From Aurelia coerulea (taxonomy: Eukaryota; Cnidaria; Scyphozoa; Semaeostomeae; Ulmaridae): DNA of 64,000 bases. The stretch covers positions 11,492,501 through 11,556,500 of the forward strand of contig CM076944.1 in the NCBI GenBank assembly GCA_039566865.1, written 5' to 3'. Positions 13,984 through 24,533 of the stretch are shown piece by piece; position 1 is the stretch's first letter; each line of letters opens with the position of its first letter. Position numbers and translations under genes: made by a program. Below the pieces are notes generated by a model. That model searched no databases and was not told the DNA's origin. It worked only from the letters and a program-made list of their open reading frames with translations.

Positions 13984-14998
13984 GATCCTTTTGGATGATT
14001 ACAAAGTCCGTCCTGAGCTAAGCAAGCATAAGAAAATCTGAAAATTGATTTCTTCATAACCCCAAATGATCGTTGATGCTGTTTTTAGCTACAGTCAGAG
14101 AGATGAGTGTTGCTGCTAAAGTCGCCTTCAATAGAAAATCTGAAAATTGATTTCTTCATAACCCCAAATGATCGTTGATGCTGTTTTTAGCTACAGTCAG
14201 AGAGATGAGTGTTGCTGCTAAAGTCGCCTTCAATAGAAAATCAAGCGCCTTGTATGTCTCAAATTAGATGTCATGTGAGATTTAAGATAATGCAAAATCA
14301 CTTATGTTTATGCAGAACCCTGCAGAACGTTTCTATTTGCGGGCATCTAGTTTGAGACAAGCAGTCACGAAAATAACCTCTGTGCAGATTCACATGCATG
14401 AAGATGTTTTGGTTCAGTGTGATCACGTGCCTTCCCCCAGTCAATGGGGCCATTGTTTGCTGGAATTCTGCACCTTTCCTCTCAACTTCTCCTGCGACGT
14501 TTGCATCCGTAGCTGTGTAGGAGGGCGGTCCTTCTACCTTCGGTGATACTGCGAATGCAAGCCTCTGTGCAGGCCGCCGGTTACATCATCCTCCAAGGTT
14601 GACTTATTTGCATAATGAGTACTATCAATAAGTGGCTAATGATGCGTTCGTTCTAGAAAACGATTGTTTTAACATCATTAAGCTGCTAATGAAGTCAAGA
14701 ACGTGCCAATTTGTTGTTGTGCCAGGGTAAACATCATGGTGATTTATCCATCTTATGGTGTCAAATCTGTCTAACATCAAATAAGCCGACGTCAAATGTT
14801 TCTATAGGATCGCGGGAAACTTCTGTCTTGTATGCGCTTTCTGTGCGCTTTCTTTATTTCAGTGCCAATTAGCAGAGATAAAACATTAATTAATTGTTTT
14901 AACGAGCGTGACTGACTTACTTTATTTCTTTCTTTCGTTCTTTCTTTCTGACTGACATCGGAGCCCCTTCTTAGATTACAAAGGACTTTGTAATCAAA
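13980..14998. mobile_element. ~1-kb insert inside BEL pol, unclassified
   Basis: It separates two halves of the BEL RT region that read through when it is removed. Inverted copies of GATTACAAAGTCC lie near the ends (13997-14009 and 14983-14995). The right one is part of a longer hairpin, GATTACAAAG...CTTTGTAATC, at 14974-14995. A Ts-and-C tract (TTTCTTTCTTTC-type) is near 14925-14950. No coding frame of note. The target duplication is unclear (A-rich). It could be a MITE-like or foldback element. Confidence 0.6.
14032..14237 (+). repeat. ~103-bp tandem duplication in the insert
   Basis: Two near-identical copies, each starting AGAAAATCTGAAAATTG and ending GTCGCCTTCAAT, arranged head to tail. 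A third AGAAAATC follows at the end. Probably a recent local duplication. Confidence 0.85.
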
Positions 14999-16290
14999 AA
15001 TGGCTAACGAATGATCATCAGGTTAGAGAGAAGATCGTAGAATGTGAGAAAAACAGAGAAAGCAAGAGAGAGTTAGGAGATGACGAGACATATGCTAAGG
15101 TTTCCCTAGGGAATGTACAAAAAGATCCAGCTATGGAAAAAGTGTTAGGAATACAGTGGAAATGTGAGACAGACCAATTGTATTTGGGTTTGAAAACATT
15201 GTAACAAAATGCGAGGCTTTGACTCCAACAAAAAGAAATATCTTGAATATTCTAGCAAGCTTTTATGATACATTAGGCATAGTTAGTCCGATAGTTCTGA
15301 GTTTAAAAGTGTTATTTCAGCAATTGTGTGTAGAGAAGAGATCGTGGGATGAAGAGATAAGTGGAGATGAAAGGAAGCAGTGGGAAGCATGGGTAAGACA
15401 ATTAAAGAGAGTTCAGCAAATAAGTATCCCGAGATGTGTTCATGGAATGAAAAGTGAGTCAGCAAAATATAGCTTGCATGGATTTGTGGATGCCAGCTTA
15501 AAAGCTTATTGTGCAGTTATATATTTTGTTTGTGAGTCTCCAGAGGGGGTCACTGTAACCCTGTTAACGTCTAAAACCCGGGTTGCACCCCCAGACTATC
15601 CCTAGATTAGAACTTATGGCTGGTAGAACGTTAGCTCTATTGATGGATACTGTAAGAAAAGCATTGGAAACTGAGTTAGAACTGGAGTATGTGAGAATGT
15701 GGACAGATAGTAAAACTGTGTTGAGTTGGATGAATAACAAAGGTGAATGGAAACAGTTTGTTAGCCATCGAGTAAATGAAATCTTGAAACTAACAAGAAA
15801 GAGTGATTGGGGCTATTGTAAGAGTGAGGAGAATCCAGCTGATATAGGTTCTAGGGGTGTTGGAGCTTTTGAATTGAGTGAGGCAAAGTTGTGGTGGAAA
15901 GGCCCAGAATGGCTTCAAAGTAAAGATGAATGGTCCAAAAAACCAGAAAATTTAGAGACAGTAGAAACTCGTGAAGAAGAGAAAAAATCTGTTGTATTGA
16001 GTGCCAGTGAGAAAGTGAGTGCTTCAGTTGGGAAAGTTATGAATGTGGAAGCATTTAGTAACATACAGCACTTGTATCGTGTGACAGCATGGGTTAAAAG
16101 GTTCTTCTCTAATTTAAAGGCTAAGCGAAGGGGAGTCCTTGTAACTAAAGGAGAGTTGACAAGAGACGAAATTGTGAATGCTGAAAGATTGTGGATCCTT
16201 GATGTGCAAGGAAAGTTGAAAGAACAGAGCAATTACAAAGTGCTCGCAAAATATCTGCAGATAGTTGAGTATAATGGGCTCCTAAAATGA
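14998..16290 (+). pseudogene. pol: BEL pol: RT connection and RNase H
   Basis: The sequence from 14998 continues the RT (KVLGIQWKC near 15140); frames 15219-15605 and 15583-16290 follow. The first encodes LNILASFYDTLGIVSP, a conserved BEL block, and HGFVDASLKAYCAVIY. The second carries IPRLELMAGRTLALL, MWTDSKTVLSWM and SEENPADIGSRG, the RNase H-like domain of BEL/Pao. A frame change lies near 15590 and there is a TGA at 16288-16290. Confidence 0.85.
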
Positions 16291-17556
16291 AAGGGTAGAC
16301 TGGGAAATTCTGATTTGTGTTTTAATGCCAGACAACCAATAATAATTCCCAGGCAGCATCATCTTACAAAGTTGATTGTTGAAGATTGTCACAAGCGTGT
16401 TCATCATAGTGGCCTAAGATCAACTTTAGCTGAAGTAAGATATAAGTTTTGAGTGCCGAGGGGAAGACAGACTGTGAAAAACATCTTAAGAGATTGTATT
16501 GTGTGTAAGAGAGTGCAAGGTAAAGCTTTTGAAACACCACCTGTTGCAGATCTGCCTGATTTTCGAGTGCAAGAGGCACCAGCCTTTTCAAATGTAGGTG
16601 TAGATTTCGCAGGACCTCTTTATGTGAAAGAAAGAAAGGGTGTGATGCAAAAAGTTTACATTGTTATCTTTGCATGCTGTGTAACAAGAGCCTTACATTT
16701 AGAGTTAGTATCAGATATGACTCTTCAGGTCTTCTTAAATTGTTTGAGAAGATTTGCAGCCAGAAGAGGAACACCATCTTTGATTGTGTCAGACAATGCT
16801 AAGACATTTAAGTCTGCAAAAGTATTGTTAAAGAAGTTGTATAAAGATCAAGGATTTAGGGGGTACATAGCACAGCAGGGGATAACATGGAGATTCAATC
16901 TAAGTAAGGCTCCCTGGTGGGGGCGGCGTACGAACGTATGATAGGGACAATGAAGAGGTGTTTGAGAAAGGTTTTGAGTAATGCAAGAATGACATTTGAA
17001 GAGCTACAAACAATCCTTGTGGAAGTGGGGGGAACGTTGAATTCCAGGCCCTTAACGTATGAGTATGATGAGGTGGGAAGTGAAGTGTTAACCCCAGCAC
17101 ATCTCATTTGTGGGAGGAGGCTTATATCCATTCCTGATCATACTGTAGAAGATGACATCACAGACAGTAAGTTGTTGAAAAGATTCAGATATTTAGCTCG
17201 TAAAAAGGAGCATTTTTGGAATCGTTGGAGAAGGGAGTATTTAGCTGATCTTAGAGAGTATCAGAAAGGAAATAGACAGATAAATGGTCGAGTAGTGAAA
17301 GTTGGAGATCCAGTTGGTGTATGAAGAGCATGTTAGTAGATGCAACTGGAAGGTAGGAGTTGTGGAAGAACTGATAGTTGGAAAAGATGGCCATGATAGA
17401 GGTGCAAAATTCAGATTAGTTGCAAAGGGTAAGCCAGTATATCTTAATCGACCAGTTCAGAAGTTATATCCTCTCGAGATTGAAGCTAAAAATGTAAAAG
17501 TAGGAAATGATGTACCTATAGAAGAGAAGCAGTATCAGACGGAAGAAAATATTTAG
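16291..17556 (+). pseudogene. pol: BEL integrase and C-terminal domain
   Basis: The zinc-binding part (HH...C..C: KLIVEDCHKRVHHSG, then CIVCKR) spans about 16360-16510 and contains an in-frame TGA at 16450-16452 where the family normally has Trp. The catalytic core shows GVDFAGPLYV (first Asp), SLIVSDNAKTF (second Asp) and ERMIGTMKRCLRKVL (catalytic Glu), followed by SRPLTY and LTPAHLI, typical of BEL integrases and their C-terminal domain. Frames 16453-16941, 16917-17324 and 17302-17556 overlap with shifts. The last stop is just before the polypurine tract. Confidence 0.87.
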
Positions 17557-17650
17557 CCACTTGAAGTAGTTAGAGATAGACCAGCTAGGCAAGTTGCTGC
17601 TTTGGACTCTGGCTGGAAGACTAGGGCTATGCTTGAACCCTAGGGGGTCA

Positions 17651-17660
17651 AGCAGGGGGG
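17651..17660 (+). promoter_or_regulatory. BEL polypurine tract
   Basis: AGCAGGGGGG four bases before the 3' LTR (17665), the expected place for the plus-strand primer of an LTR retrotransposon. Confidence 0.7.
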
Positions 17661-17664
17661 AGTA

Positions 17665-17994
17665 TGTGGAGGCGCGTTGTAGTATTGAAAATTTACTGGG
17701 ATATATGTCTAAGCGTAAGTGATAAATTGGTACGTAATTAAAACGCTTATTGGTTCATTGTAGATGCATGTAACCGCTTGCGTATGTGTTTTTGGCACGA
17801 CTATGATATAGGGGCGTGCAGTTGTTTACTCTATCTCTTTTGAGCTAGATCGGGCCGTGAACGGCCATACGTTTTGTCTGAGAACGGATTTGTCGAAGTT
17901 AGAATGATACAGTCCTCTATTTAGAACAAGCCTAGTCTCTGTGTTATTCCTGCACTGGTGTGGTATTAGCAGCAGGTGGATTGACGTTTCCACA
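17665..17994 (+). repeat. BEL 3' LTR
   Basis: 330 bp matching 10788-11117 with two visible substitutions. It is followed by the AAATC duplication (17995-17999). Confidence 0.93.
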
Positions 17995-18009
17995 AAATCT
18001 TTGAGAGAG

Positions 18010-18302
18010 CCCCTTCAGTATTTTACCCTTGCAAAAGCTGCAGGTACACGTGATGTTATCAGGGGAGAATGCAATAGGTTTGTCATGAAAGAAACATCTC
18101 GTTGATCTTGTTGAAATAAATCTCTTTACAACACAAAGAAGCGTGCATTTTTACTGTCTCTCGAACATATTCTCTTTACAGGACAAATTATCACGTGAAC
18201 AGGCATCCCAGGGGAGAAAACACTATTTCCGAACTGTTTCATGCTCCCCAGATAATACCACGTGTACCTGCAGCTTTGGCAAGGCTAAAATGCTGAAGGG
18301 GC
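18010..18302. repeat. inner inverted repeat of the TA-flanked element
   Basis: GCCCCTTCAGTATTTTACCC... CTGCAGGTACACGTG at 18010-18060 is mirrored at 18243-18302 (CACGTGTACCTGCAG ... GCTGAAGGGGC). Together with the outer repeats, the element would fold into a near-complete double hairpin. Confidence 0.75.
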
Positions 18303-18522
18303 TTGGTTAAAAGTTTCCTCAGTTTGCAAATTTCCCATAACAAGTTTTAGGAAGAAAATATTTTTTAAATAATGAATCACATGACCGATTTCGATGGGGA
18401 AAAGTTTATGATCTAAGTCAGATTTATGGCTGCACGGAATAATTTAGTTCAAAACGGTCGGGTGGCTAGACGCGACGTCACAGTCCGCCAAACACCCCAC
18501 GTTTTTTCTGACTCACCCGGTA

Positions 18523-19683
18523 GGTTCTGTCTTGGGGTATCCAGATCTAACTGATTTTTCGTTCGATGGTTAGATAATTGAGATCTGGTAACAAGCCTCC
18601 CTCTTAAGTTTTCCGGGCAGAGACCATTCATTATTTTGTAAATCATCACGGCCCTGTAAAAATTTGATTAAGTTTAAGACTGAAAGCCAGTTGCAACTCC
18701 ACCCATCCTTTACTCTAGAGCCTTCTATTAGCGATCGTGCTCTAGTTTGTAGACGCTGAAGATGATCAAGCTTTCTGTTTGACAAATTGCCCCATAGTTC
18801 ATCACAGTATCTCAGATGACTCTCAAGCAGTGCCTTGTACACCTGATCCAATTTTGATTGCGGTAATATGTTCTTTAGTTTCCGCAGGGACGAAAGGGCA
18901 CTTTTAATTTTGCCTTTGAGATTTTTATATTGCTCGTTCCATGTAAGGTTTTCGTCCACTGTAACTCCAAGATATTTAACTTTCTTAACTCATTTGATTG
19001 GTCCTTCATTTATGTTTACTTCCATTGGACCTTGGATACGGCTAGTTTGTCTTTTGTGACCAACAACCATGTATTCTGTTTTTTTCGTGTTCAAACTAAG
19101 CTTATTTTGCCGTAACCATTCTGCAATATTGTCAACCTCAGTCCTTATATCATTGCAGAGTTCGTCAATATCTTCAGCAGAGCAGGTTACGCTGGTGTCC
19201 TCTGCATACATGTTTGAGGTGCATTTTTTGAGGCACTGCTCAAAGTCATTGACATACAGGATGAAGAGGAGGGGCCCCAAGCACGAGCCCTGAGGAATAC
19301 CGCAGTGAACAGTTTTTAGGCTAGATTTGTGGCCATTCACTTGACAGTATTGTTTTCTGTTCGTCAAGTACGATGTGAACCACCGAAGAGGTGTCCCTAC
19401 TACCCCGTATTTAGTTAGCTTTGAGAGGAGAATTTCATAGTCAACTGTATCGAAAGCCTTTTTGAGGTCAAGAAATACCCTTATGTTAATTTTGCGTTTG
19501 TCAATGTTAGAAAACCACGCATCTGTTACGTTAAGTAGTGACGTTAAAGTGCTATGCATCTTTAAAAATGCGTGTTGGCATTTTGAAAATTTTTTATGCG
19601 CCTTCAGGTAATTTGAAATTTGATCATGCCCTAGTTTTTCTAACAACCTCGAGAAAACAAATAACACGGATATGGGCCTAAAT
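18523..19683 (-). pseudogene. LINE 'C', 5' part: reverse transcriptase
   Basis: Minus-strand CR1/jockey-like RT, 5'-truncated at about 19683 inside the RT. From there: FLDLKKAFDTVDYEILL (motif A), CGIPQGSCLGPLLFILYVNDF (motif B) near 19300, then NMYAEDTSV, where the active-site YADD has become YAED near 19205. The thumb follows in frame 18570-18959 (NLTWNEQYKNLKGKIKSAL; LLESHLRYCDELWG). The C terminus is split off to 10452-10577 by the TA-flanked element. The changed active-site residue and frame changes make it inactive. Confidence 0.8.
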
Positions 19684-19689
19684 AGTGTG

Positions 19690-19761
19690 GCCGAGATAGC
19701 TCAGTCGGTAGAGCAACTGCCTAGAATGCAGAAGGTCTCGAGTTCAAATCTCGCTCTCGTC
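19690..19761 (+). tRNA. tRNA-like sequence, AGA anticodon position (repeat-borne)
   Basis: 72-nt cloverleaf with intact A box and a slightly altered T stem (CTCGAG). A T run follows. Confidence 0.5.
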
Positions 19762-19955
19762 ACTCTTTTTCCATTTTTCCATTTGTCGAAAAATTTACCA
19801 AATTATATTTTACAACTTCTACATCTTATATGTTGCGTCGAGGGCATAGAGCCGGTCTGCGTTTGGGACATTGAGTCACGTGGGCTAGACATTATACAGA
19901 TTAAGTCACCACACTGATCTGGATATCAATGAAGCCCACTTGCTGTATAAGTGTG

Positions 19956-20027
19956 GCCGAGATAGCTCAGTCGGTAGAGCAACTGCCTAGAATGCAGAAG
20001 GTCGCGAGTTAAAATCTCGCTCTCGTC
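19956..20027 (+). tRNA. tRNA-like sequence, AGA anticodon position (repeat-borne)
   Basis: Same cloverleaf, but the T loop reads TTAAAAT instead of TTCAAAT, which weakens the B box. Confidence 0.45.
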
Positions 20028-20770
20028 ACTCTTTTTCCATTTTTCTATTTGTCGAAAAATTTACCAAATTATATGTTACAACTTCTACCAAAAATACCGT
20101 AAGACAATGGAAGGGAAAAGTATGATGTTAAGGTGACGTAATTCTGTCAGGGTTGCGTCGAGGGCACAGAGCCGGTCTGCGTTTGGGACATTGAGTCGCG
20201 TGGGCTAGACATTTTTTTTTTTTTTTTTTTTTTTATAATCATTTAAAATGTTACAATACATGCTACATCTACATCCTACCATACTTTCTAATTACTTTAC
20301 AGACTATACAACACTACAGGGACGTGACCACAAGGAGCAAAAGATAATGACTACCAGGTAGACATTAACATAAAGACATGCAAAAAATAGTAACTAAATA
20401 AACAACTGCAAAAAGCTACAAATACGATAAATTACTGATAAATACTAGAATCCGTTTCACATTGGATGTCAGGCCAGCATAGTAGTATGATGCTGAGCAA
20501 TAGGAACCCCGGACGAGAGAACAACAACGACAGCAGTTGCTACCGCTACTGATCCCCCTCCAGAGTCCCCAACGCTCAACAAATTGCGCATATGCTGTAA
20601 GCTCTGGGTTTCTGATTCGCAATATCAATGGTCCGAAATACTGTCACTTTTGTGTGGATGAATTTTCATTCACCCTTGATGTGCCTAACATAAAATGTGA
20701 AACAGACTTACAAAATATACGGAGAAAAGTGTACATAGTGGTTGTGTGGCGTAAAAACGATTGTTTGAAG

Positions 20771-22024
20771 TTATCCAAGCCGACCTGTTTTGTGGATGAA
20801 ACTTAGAGTCTGTTCGAGTATATTTTTATTCACTTCGTCAGAAAATTCTTTATTACCATACAATAAGTATTGAACCAGAACATTGTTTGGAAGGGCGTCG
20901 ATTTGGACAAATGGTCGCAACAATTCTGAAACTCCAGCGAGAAGATCTTGCCGTTGAATATCGAATGAAGGGCAAAGCAACAAAAAGTGCTCCGTATCCT
21001 CAATGCCATCATTCGTTGGGCACATTGGATTCACTGTATCCCTAAAATTGTGATTGAATTTGTGAAAATTCAATTTGCTGAGACCGACCCTGATTTGTAA
21101 AAGATAACCTAAGCCTATTGGGTCATGAATACCGAAAACAGACTTTGCACGGGGACGAATCATTGACAGAAGCTTTGTTTTAAAGACAGCGACAGAAGGT
21201 GCAAGTCTGATTGCTGGATCAAGTTTATTCCATTCAGAGATGCAATTGGGATAGAAACTTGATAGGAATTTTTCTGTTCTTGCCCTTATTCGCCCAATAA
21301 CATCCTGGTTGCGAAGAGAGTAGTTTGGCTGTTGAAGAAGTGGGATTGGCTCCTTTGTATACAGTGGAGTGAGGTTATTTATGATCTTATAGAATAAAGT
21401 AAGGCGTCTACTCCATCTACGGGAACTTAGTGACTCCCAGCCAAGCTCTGCATACAGTTTTTCTCGTGATGATCCTCTCCATGTTCCTGTTACAGCAAGT
21501 GCAGCAGAATATTGGACAGATTCTATTTTTTCCATTAAATTTGGTAAAATGATGTTTTGACTGAATTCACATACGTTAGCTGGACTATGATAAATAACAT
21601 CCCCGTAGTCCAGGTGGGGTCGTACATAAAGTTTATACAATTCATTTAGGGTAAATATAAATATTTGTAAATATTTGGAGAGATACTTTAGCAAACCAAT
21701 GCCCTTTCTCGTTTTAGAGATAGCAGCTTTAATATGAGCTGAGAAAGAAAGTTTTGAGTCCAAGATAATACCTAGGTGTTTATGTTCATCTACTTTTTTT
21801 ACGGGTATGTTGTTGAAGAGGATCACTGGATGATCTATTTCATTTCTTTTCCTTGAAAATAGTACTTCAACAGCTTGCTTTTGCGGATCGGGATTGAAAG
21901 ACATCCTCCAATCATGGGCCCACTGGCTTATCAGTTGTAGATCATGGTTCATGTGATTGTGCAGCTTCGTTAGCTTCTCGGGCAACCGTAAACAAGGACG
22001 TATCATCGGCATAAAGTTTAACAT
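20771..22024 (-). pseudogene. LINE D ORF, frameshifted C-terminal part
   Basis: 417-codon frame that continues the RT after the frameshift near 21950: LISQWAHDWRMSFNPDPQKQ, EVLFSRKR, KHLGIILDSKLSF (thumb), KLYVRPHLDYGDVIY, then a C-terminal region ending with a Cys/His pattern MCPTNDGIEDTEHFLLLCP and FIHKTGRLG before the stop. The first ~20 codons of the frame are out-of-register sequence, not real protein. With one base change this would join the upstream frame. The 3' UTR then runs about 550 bp to the poly-A. Confidence 0.85.
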
Positions 22025-24533
22025 GACATTTTAAATCTGCAGTGAGATCATTTATATACACAAGAAAGAATAATGGTCCTAAGATAGAACCCTGGGGCAC
22101 TCCTGCTAAAATATCCCCCCAATTAGAACACTGCCCATTCAGAACTGTTCGCTGTTTTCGATCCTTAAGGAAACTTTGGATAAGAGAGAGAAGTTGTCCA
22201 GAGACACCACATCGTTTCAGTTTATGAATAAGACCATCGTGCCATACTCTGTCAAATGCTTTCGAAATGTCGAGGTACACAGAACGAATATCGAGTGGGG
22301 GATTACAGTCAAATGCCTCAAAAATTGTATGCGTTATGGAAATCAATTGGTTGACTGTAGAGTCACCGGGACGAAAGCCTGACTGATTGGGGTTAAGTAA
22401 ATCACACGAAACAAGATGTGTGTATAAAGAATCGTACACAAGCTTTTCAAGCATCTTCCCAAAAATTGGTAGAAGAGAAATAGGACGGTAGTTACTCTTT
22501 AAATTTTTCTCGTTTTTCTTATGAACCGGGACTACATTTGCACATTTCCATATTTCAGGAAATACACCATGTTTCAAACAGTTCGTGAATATTATTTTAA
22601 GAGGAGTAACTAATGAAGCATCGCTTAGTTTTATCATTCTTATAGAAATACCATCCCAGCCATGTGCTTTGTTAGGATTAAGTGATCTTATGATTTTTTT
22701 TAGTATCTTTACCTCTGAGATGTCAAAATCCCCAACCAGGGTTGAAATTCCTTGGATATCTTGTGGAATCTCACTGCCAGTGTCGATGGTCGTGCATTGG
22801 AGGATGAAATAGTCATTAAATACCTGTGCCTTTTCAGTAAAATCCGTAATGAATAACCCATTCTCTAAAAGGGGTGGTATGATAGGAATCTTTGCCTTAT
22901 TTAGAACAGTATTGATTAAAGACCAGTAGGTTTTGCTAGATGTCCCTGGATTTGCTAGGGCTTGCCCTGTCTTACGGAGATAATTTTGTTTTGCATCATC
23001 GATCATTTTTGCACCTTCTACTACCATATTTAGTATTCCTTCGAGCTTGTCTTCTGGCTGACCGTTCCTCACAAAGGTTTTGTAAGCATGATTCTTTTTC
23101 CTTAAAAATCTTTTGACAGCTGGTGTTATCCAGGGCAATTGGCGAGGCTGAATAGTTTTAGTTTGATTTGGAATGAAATTTGAATAAATGTTTAACAGCA
23201 CTTCGTTTAGCAATTTGACCTGCTCATTGGGGCATTCAATTTTGTAGAGATGTTCGTGCCAATTAAACATCTCTATACTTTTCATAATGGCGACAAAATC
23301 AGCCTTGTCATAGTACCAAATCCTGCGGGTATAAGGAGGTCGTGCTATGTTCGAGACAGATAATTTTCCATAAACAATTTGATGATGACAATGCTCGTGT
23401 AGAGATGGATGGACACCAGATTCTATAACGAGGTTAGGCTGATCAGTTAGAATTAAATCAATGCAGGATTTAGAATTTCCCATCAAGTGCGTTGGTTCTG
23501 AAATCAGCTGATGAAGACCAAGGTCAGACGTTAACGGCTCAAACAGCTTTCCTTCGTTATTCTCAATATCATGTTCCCACCATTGCGTCGAGCGGCAGTT
23601 GAAGTCACCGGTGATAACAACGCAAAAAGGATTCTCAGCATGCAGTTTTGACAGCAACATCTCAAAATTAATCATGAAATGATCAAATTCATTCTGATTT
23701 TGACTTGGACTTCTATAAATTACAACAAAAAAGTACTTTTTCTTGTTTAATTGGATCTCACAAACAACGCATTCTGGGAGAGTAACCAGGTCAGGACGAT
23801 TTTTTGAAGGGAGAGAATCTCTTACGTATTGCCCAACACCCCCTCTTTTCACATTTTGTGGATGATTTTCTTTATGAAATGTATAGCCGTCAAGTGCAAG
23901 CCTATCTTCGTCAACGGTGCTGTCAATGTGAGTTTCTACAATACCGATTAAGTCATAGTTACACACCGAGTTATATGCCTCAATAAGGGAAATTCTCAAA
24001 AAATCATGTGCAGCAATGCTATTCAAATTCCAACAGCAAAAATTAAATGTTTCAGGACCAGGATTAGTCTCAACATCCCCACAGAGCAGGATGGTCGCAA
24101 AATCCAACCATTGTGTATGAAGTGTGTAGCATGTCATACACGCAATGTAAAAATAGATATACTGGAAAAGATATTGCTTGACAACAAAATGCTTATGACG
24201 AATGAGACCAATGACACCGAGTGGGATTCGTTTGAGAAGTTCAACAGTCGTGTAAATTACTCCCCTCGCAAAGCGATGCATGCGGGCGTACAAAGGCAAA
24301 AAACAGGACTGTGTTTCCACCGAGTTCACTGCAAGAAACTGTGTCATCAGAACAAGGGGAAGAACGAGGATTGAGATTGCAATGAAACAACAACAAAACC
24401 AATAAAGTTTAACGATTTGGAAAAGAATTGAAATTGGACTGATAGTTTTGCTTAGGGGACATAATCTTTGAATGGATAAACGGAAACACCCTATTGTTGC
24501 TCGCCATTGATTGACCTCAACCGGCATCGTCAT
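21942..24533 (-). CDS. LINE D ORF: 2A-like leader, endonuclease and reverse transcriptase
   Basis: 863 codons from an ATG at 24533. Residues 1-150 are hydrophobic (VKLYWFCCCF-IAISILVLPL around 41-60, another stretch around 105-140). The 2A motif GDVETNPGP is at 152-160. The endonuclease then starts: CCWNLNSI, IGIVETHI (catalytic Glu), VVIYRSPS, VVITGDFNCRS (about 290-300), SCIDLILTD; the final SDH box is diverged (HEHCHHQI). The RT shows NYRPISLLPIFGKMLEKL, VYLDISKAFDRVWH (motif A), GVPQGSILGPLFF (about 811) and LYADDTSLF with both catalytic Asp at about 843-844. A frameshift follows soon after, so the thumb and C terminus lie in another frame. Confidence 0.9.
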   Translation of the reverse strand: MTMPVEVNQWRATIGCFRLSIQRLCPLSKTISPISILFQIVKLYWFCCCFIAISILVLPLVLMTQFLAVNSVETQSCFLPLYARMHRFARGVIYTTVELLKRIPLGVIGLIRHKHFVVKQYLFQYIYFYIACMTCYTLHTQWLDFATILLCGDVETNPGPETFNFCCWNLNSIAAHDFLRISLIEAYNSVCNYDLIGIVETHIDSTVDEDRLALDGYTFHKENHPQNVKRGGVGQYVRDSLPSKNRPDLVTLPECVVCEIQLNKKKYFFVVIYRSPSQNQNEFDHFMINFEMLLSKLHAENPFCVVITGDFNCRSTQWWEHDIENNEGKLFEPLTSDLGLHQLISEPTHLMGNSKSCIDLILTDQPNLVIESGVHPSLHEHCHHQIVYGKLSVSNIARPPYTRRIWYYDKADFVAIMKSIEMFNWHEHLYKIECPNEQVKLLNEVLLNIYSNFIPNQTKTIQPRQLPWITPAVKRFLRKKNHAYKTFVRNGQPEDKLEGILNMVVEGAKMIDDAKQNYLRKTGQALANPGTSSKTYWSLINTVLNKAKIPIIPPLLENGLFITDFTEKAQVFNDYFILQCTTIDTGSEIPQDIQGISTLVGDFDISEVKILKKIIRSLNPNKAHGWDGISIRMIKLSDASLVTPLKIIFTNCLKHGVFPEIWKCANVVPVHKKNEKNLKSNYRPISLLPIFGKMLEKLVYDSLYTHLVSCDLLNPNQSGFRPGDSTVNQLISITHTIFEAFDCNPPLDIRSVYLDISKAFDRVWHDGLIHKLKRCGVSGQLLSLIQSFLKDRKQRTVLNGQCSNWGDILAGVPQGSILGPLFFLVYINDLTADLKCHVKLYADDTSLFTVAREANEAAQSHEP
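24054..24077 (-). other. 2A-like ribosome-skipping motif in LINE D
   Basis: Codons 153-160 of the LINE D ORF read DVETNPGP, a full match to the 2A consensus D-(V/I)-E-x-N-P-G-P, preceded by ATILLCG. In known 2A peptides the ribosome skips the last Gly-Pro bond, releasing the upstream piece. Here that would separate a ~159-residue hydrophobic leader from the endonuclease-RT protein. 2A-like motifs have been reported at the N termini of other non-LTR retrotransposons, so the position fits. Confidence 0.8.

Larger units (their letters stand above)
10788..17994 (+). mobile_element. BEL/Pao LTR retrotransposon with 5-bp TSD
   Basis: 330-bp LTRs (10788-11117 and 17665-17994) begin TGTGG and end CCACA. 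The flanking duplication AAATC is at 10783-10787 and 17995-17999. The interior encodes gag with zinc knuckles, a retropepsin-like protease, RT, RNase H and integrase, in the order and with the motifs of BEL/Pao elements (GDIEKAFL, FGVNSSPF, FVDDLV). The LTRs differ at only two visible positions (T/A near 10807, G/A near 10909), so the insertion is recent relative to its hosts, yet the coding region already carries frameshifts, TGA stops and a 1-kb insert. Confidence 0.93.
10580..18520. mobile_element. TA-flanked TIR element (Tc1/mariner-like, CCGGGTG ends) split by a BEL element
   Basis: Left end CCGGGTGAGTCAG at 10580, mirrored at the right end up to 18520. The inverted repeats extend about 205 bp (10580-10785 against 18315-18520), including GGTGTTTGGCGGA, TTTCCCCAT-GAAATCGGTCA and TTTGCAAACT. 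The element is flanked by TA at 10578-10579 and 18521-18522, and LINE C reads through in frame when one TA is kept. Without the nested BEL copy it is about 730 bp and non-autonomous. It carries a second inner inverted repeat at 18010-18302. Confidence 0.82.
19684..20213 (+). mobile_element. tRNA-like repeat cluster, middle part
   Basis: It continues the unit cut by LINE C (resuming at AGTGTGGCCGAG) and adds a further ~320-bp unit (CGTCGAGGGC at 19836 and 20156). The first unit lacks part of its tail. The cluster is interrupted again at 20213 by LINE D, whose 13-bp target duplication TGGGCTAGACATT (20201-20213; 24766-24778) is made of repeat sequence. Confidence 0.75.

Noticed and set aside
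19672..19917. Protein containing AEIAQSVEQLPRMQK
   Set aside because: It is the translation of the tRNA-like sequence in the dispersed repeat, also seen at 24754-24987.
20416..24374. Plus-strand frames at 20537, 22042-22382, 22585, 23804 and 24006
   Set aside because: They lie antisense to the LINE D protein and carry no recognisable domain.
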